Shown here: positions 60,901 through 64,000 of the stretch, one piece after another | Numbering within the stretch: the stretch's first letter is position 1 | How the letters are laid out: every line of letters starts with the position of its first letter | Assembly (NCBI GenBank): GCA_025200525.1 | Contig: CM045762.1 | Coordinates: 27,439,600 to 27,503,599 of the forward strand | From: Camellia lanceoleosa | Taxonomy: Eukaryota; Streptophyta; Magnoliopsida; Ericales; Theaceae | DNA length: 64,000 bases | Reading direction: 5' to 3' | Position numbers and translations under genes: made by a program | The notes under the pieces: model-generated | Database searches by the model: none | What the model was told of the DNA's origin: nothing | The model's input: the letters and a program-made list of their open reading frames with translations, nothing else

Positions 60901-62636
60901 GGGTTACACGGGGAAGCGTAACCCTCATTCAATTATGCTTAGCACGATGAAGGGGCAGGTCTCCAGCCTACTCCATGGGTTTATATACTCTATACTGAGC
61001 TCCAGATGCACGTCGGCCGGAATATCGTACTTTTCTCAAAACGCGGTCAACGTGCTCGGCGTATTAACAAAGAAGCGGTAGCGCCCCATGGGAAGGCGGC
61101 TAGTTCAGCGCGACAGTGTTAAGTTTGCAAAATTTTGCACAATGGCTGCTCAGTCTTTAAGAGCCCTTATGCTGGTGTGTCTGGTCCCCTAAGACTCTAC
61201 CGTTAAAAACCAAGTGTAAGTGATAGCGCGGGCGCGCAAACGAGCTCGATTTCAGCCCGGTCTTTGGGCGTAATGGCACCTCGGTCTCGATGGGTGAACT
61301 CAACAGCTCGGTCGCTCAAGTGGACCAGATATTAGCTCGGTCGAGCGGCCCAGCACGTTTATTAGCTCGGTTCTCACCTACGTTCTATAAACATGGAACT
61401 TGCTCGGTTTACTTATGGTTCTGGATCAAATGAAGGTTTTTAGCCCGGTCGGTCCCAGACTTTAACATGTTCATCACAGAAGATGATGAACAGTGCCAAA
61501 GACAGCTGTTGCGATTACATTGGGAAAGAACCCTAGCCTAACTCTATTTGAAGCCTTGAGACCTACTGTTATCACACCCTAAACTCGTCTACGGGAGTTG
61601 AATTTAAGAACATGGCGAGCCTAAAAACACGAAGAATAGTAAGAACGACAAAGGAAATTCGAAGGACTTACGGGTTTGGGGTTGAGAGTCAGAGTTACAA
61701 ATAGAAAGATGCTTCCACGCGACAACGGCGAGGCCGAATCCACCAGAGGGATGCTTCGATGTGGACAGGAAATGCAGAAAATAAGAGAGGTTGTGCTATA
61801 GCTCTAGATTGCTAGTTCATTTGAGAGAGAATATGAACAGTAGGAGAAAGAAAATGTGAAAAGGCATACGGTGTATGTATAAGAGAAGAGGTAGAAATTT
61901 GGCCGAATAGATGGTGTGGGGCCAATTTGGGTTGGTTACGAGGCCAATAAGCGGAGGACACGATATGCGTGATAAGGCGGTGAGATCTTGAAAGGACAAG
62001 CAGAAAAGTCGAAGCGCCAACTGAGTAAGTCATGATGCCGAGCATCAAAGTTGGATGACCGAGCAGATAGATGACTTCGGCCGGAGAAGTTAATTCTAGT
62101 CATGTTGGCGCGGACGGAATTAAGGGGCAATTGAGAGGGAGGTTTACGACCGAGTATTGGGCCGAGTTGGTTTGGGCCAGAGTCAAAGCCCTCTGCTTGA
62201 TTAAACATTGAGTGCGCGCCTGACCGAGGCCTTAGTCCGGTTGAGTTAGAACGATTGTGGATTGCCGGTCCGGGAGAGATATGCACTCTTTGGAGCCGAA
62301 CTAGATTAGCTCTCCCAAATGGCGTGGATCGAGCTCATGCTTGGTTGTGACTATGGAGCTTGGTTGAGCCATGATGTAAGGTTATCGAAGAAACCGGACA
62401 AGTAGCACGGTCGTTGTGTGATGGTGTGGCTCCGCGTTAAGCGTAGCTCGGTCAGGAGTACTATGCGGCGCCACGAGACTGCAGGAAGGGGATTGCGCTG
62501 TCTGTATGCGTCAAAGCCGTTTGGTGGTTTCATTAGGTAGTGTTTAGTTGTATTTGCACTGACACATGGGAAAATGGAAAAGAAGAGCATGTCCACGCGT
62601 CCAGAGGGAAATGGACGCAGAAGCACACGCAGAAGC

Positions 62637-62644
62637 TATATAAA
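62637..62644 (+). promoter_or_regulatory. TATA box in the LTR-like block
   Basis: tatataaa, about 80 bp upstream of the CT tract. Confidence 0.5.
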
Positions 62645-62716
62645 CAGTGCTGCGCATCCATACTCAAGTTTGGAACATCCTCTAATCAGAATTCACCTAC
62701 CACTTTGTCCCTTTTA

Positions 62717-62732
62717 CTCTCTCTCTCTCTCT
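62717..62732. repeat. (CT)8 microsatellite
   Basis: Perfect CT dinucleotide run; probably a leader element of the LTR-like block. Confidence 0.8.
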
Positions 62733-63129
62733 AAGTGTGCTAACTTGTTTGTCGGAGGGGTTTTCCAGCAGCACACCGCTGGGTAGCTCACCTTCATTGT
62801 GTTCTCAGGTCGATCGGAGCAAAGCACAACTTGGATACAAGGAGTATGGGTAACGTCAGATATTTGGCTCCCGTACATCTAGTATTACTCATTTACATAT
62901 CACAACTATCTTTTTTTAGTTTTTAATATTTTGATCATAGAAAATGATGCTCTGAAGTGTTATCGTTGCATCTGTAGAGGTGTCAGCATCCGTAGACTTA
63001 GGTCCTGAGTAACCGATTGCCAGCCCAATTCATAAGAAAGGACCTACCACCAATATACCAACAAAGCTCAATCATACTTCACAAATGAACCCAGAGTTTG
63101 ATCGTTTGACAAGTGATGATTTTAGTCAA

Positions 63130-63305
63130 AAAAGTTACTAAAAAAAATCAAAAAATCAACAATTTATACAAAAAAATCAAAAATTTCATCATCTCTACTT
63201 TTTTGTACATATTTTCGTAAAAAATTTAAAAGTCATCAAAAACGTACTAATTTTTTTTACATAATATTTTAACAAAAAAATCAAAAAATTACCAAAAAAA
63301 CATGT
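63130..63305. repeat. A-rich low-complexity tract
   Basis: Repeated aaaaaatcaaaaa words inside the retroposon; no coding value. Confidence 0.7.
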
Positions 63306-63349
63306 TCCCAAGCGAGGCCAAAATCTCCATAAAGAATCACTTAATTACC

Positions 63350-63560
63350 CAGGGGTGTAAATCTGGCCCGAGTCGACCCATTCGGGCTCGGGCCCAAGCT
63401 AACCCATGTCGGGCCTCACGGGCTCTCGCCAACATTTAGGACCGAGCCAATCCACGGGCAAAAAAATTACGCTTAGGCCTAGGCCCAAGCATAGGGGTAT
63501 TCGGGCCTTAGGTGGGCCGAGCCTCGAGTTGGCCCGGTGGGCCAGGGCTTGGCCTCGGGT
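63350..63560. mobile_element. hAT/MITE-like GC-rich fragment
   Basis: Starts caggggtgtaaat and continues in gggcc/cggg-rich sequence, a form I know from non-autonomous hAT elements of plants. The matching inverted end is not found, so it is partial or the resemblance is superficial. Confidence 0.35.
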
Positions 63561-63734
63561 TTAGGCGGGCCTGACCAAATTTTTTTGTTTTTTAAAATTT
63601 TTTCTATCAAAATTTTATTATTTTTCAAAAAAAATATACTGGATCTCAGTTGAGCAAGGCCTTAAAGGGGTCAGATTCACGGGTAGAGCCGGGCTTCAAA
63701 AAGATATACCAAATCCAAGTCCAAAAACTCAGGT

Positions 63735-63852
63735 TGGGCTCAAGTCCAAGCCCAAACAAGTTTAAACGAACCGGGTCAATCCCAAACCGTAGGTGGGCTC
63801 AAGTCCAAGCCCAAACAAGTTTAAACGAACCGGGTCAATCCCAAACCGTAGG
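63735..63852. repeat. Perfect 59-bp tandem duplication
   Basis: Two copies in direct tandem (63735-63793 and 63794-63852), each starting tgggctcaagtccaagccc. Confidence 0.85.
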
Positions 63853-64000
63853 CGAACTTCGGACCACCCACGATAGCCGACCTTTTTTACGCTCCTGAAA
63901 TTACCCAACATTTCACCCTCAAAAATCAGATCTCACCTGTAAAGAAGGATGCCTTCCCCGCTACGCGACCACCACCCCCCGGTGGTATCACAACTATCTC

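Larger units (their letters stand above)
61100..62865 (+). repeat. LTR-like block of another retroelement (boundaries uncertain)
   Basis: No protein is seen. The block holds repeated gctcggtc words (61240-61460), a TATA box (62637-62644), a pyrimidine-rich leader with a CT tract, a gtgctaacttgtttgtcgg segment common near the R/U5 part of plant gypsy LTRs, and near its end tatttggctcccgt, a possible decayed primer site. I judge it an LTR in plus orientation; start and end are not proven because no second copy is in the window. Confidence 0.45.
62898..63999 (-). mobile_element. Retroposon-like insertion of about 1.07 kb with a 14-bp target duplication
   Basis: The 14-mer tatcacaactatct occurs perfectly at 62898-62911 and 63986-63999. 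Between them, the left end is a T run (62912-62917), i.e. a short poly(A) tail on the minus strand. The right end on the minus strand begins ccaccggggggtgg, followed by a G-rich stretch (gcgtagcgggga) reminiscent of plant LINE 5' ends. A long variable duplication with a poly(A) end is the mark of target-primed reverse transcription (LINE or SINE). No ORF2 is left. It has been invaded or rearranged inside. Confidence 0.6.

Noticed and set aside
1..64000. A prokaryotic-type defence or biosynthetic gene system
   Set aside because: All recognisable proteins are plant retrotransposon or PMD proteins; introns, TATA boxes and LTRs exclude a bacterial or phage origin.

Overview
This is nuclear DNA of a flowering plant. 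Nearly all of it is LTR retrotransposon sequence of the plant Ty3/gypsy lineages Tekay/Del (with chromodomain) and Tat (with dual RNase H), plus an antisense plant mobile domain (PMD) gene. I see no host housekeeping gene, no tRNA or rRNA gene and nothing prokaryotic. The species cannot be named from the sequence.

The first 59.8 kb is one structure. A very large minus-strand Tat-lineage element ('B', about 25.5 kb without insertions: LTRs of about 5.2 kb and an internal region of about 15 kb) is present as a tandem array that shares its LTRs: LTR - internal - LTR - internal - LTR. All three B LTRs are interrupted at the same position by a plus-strand Tekay-like element ('A', about 9.5 kb, LTRs of about 2.43 kb). 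The left LTR (cut by the window edge) holds the 3' part of A (1-5997). The middle LTR holds a full-length A (26184-35693). The right LTR holds only a solo A LTR (56092-58502). Everything therefore repeats with a period of about 29.7 kb.

Layout: A-1 internal 1-3565 and its 3' LTR 3566-5997; outer piece of the left B LTR 5998-7253; B-1 internal 7254-22229; middle B LTR in two pieces, 22230-26183 and 35694-36968, around A-2; B-2 internal 36969-52108; right B LTR in two pieces, 52109-56091 and 58503-59796, around the solo A LTR. Each B internal region carries gag-pol on the minus strand (stop near 14.04/43.81 kb, gag start near 21.16/51.01 kb). Facing it on the plus strand is an intron-containing PMD gene with its own TATA box, followed by a second unidentified reading frame. 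The two transcription units converge tail to tail.

The array ends sharply at 59796. The remaining 4.2 kb holds a fragment of another retroelement (antisense gypsy-type ORF pieces 60035-60900), an LTR-like block with a TATA box and CT tract (about 61100-62865), and a minus-strand retroposon of about 1.07 kb bounded by a perfect 14-bp direct repeat (62898-63999) that contains a hAT-like GC-rich fragment.

Almost every reading frame is broken, but much of the breakage is probably technical. When the two copies are compared, most differences sit at CTG/CAG triplets, which become TCG, CCG, CG or CTTG in patches, while other patches agree to within about 1%. The CTG/CAG version restores the reading frame. 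This looks like uncorrected long-read consensus error at CHG-methylated cytosines. Coding status, LTR dating and indel counts here should not be trusted until the sequence is re-polished.
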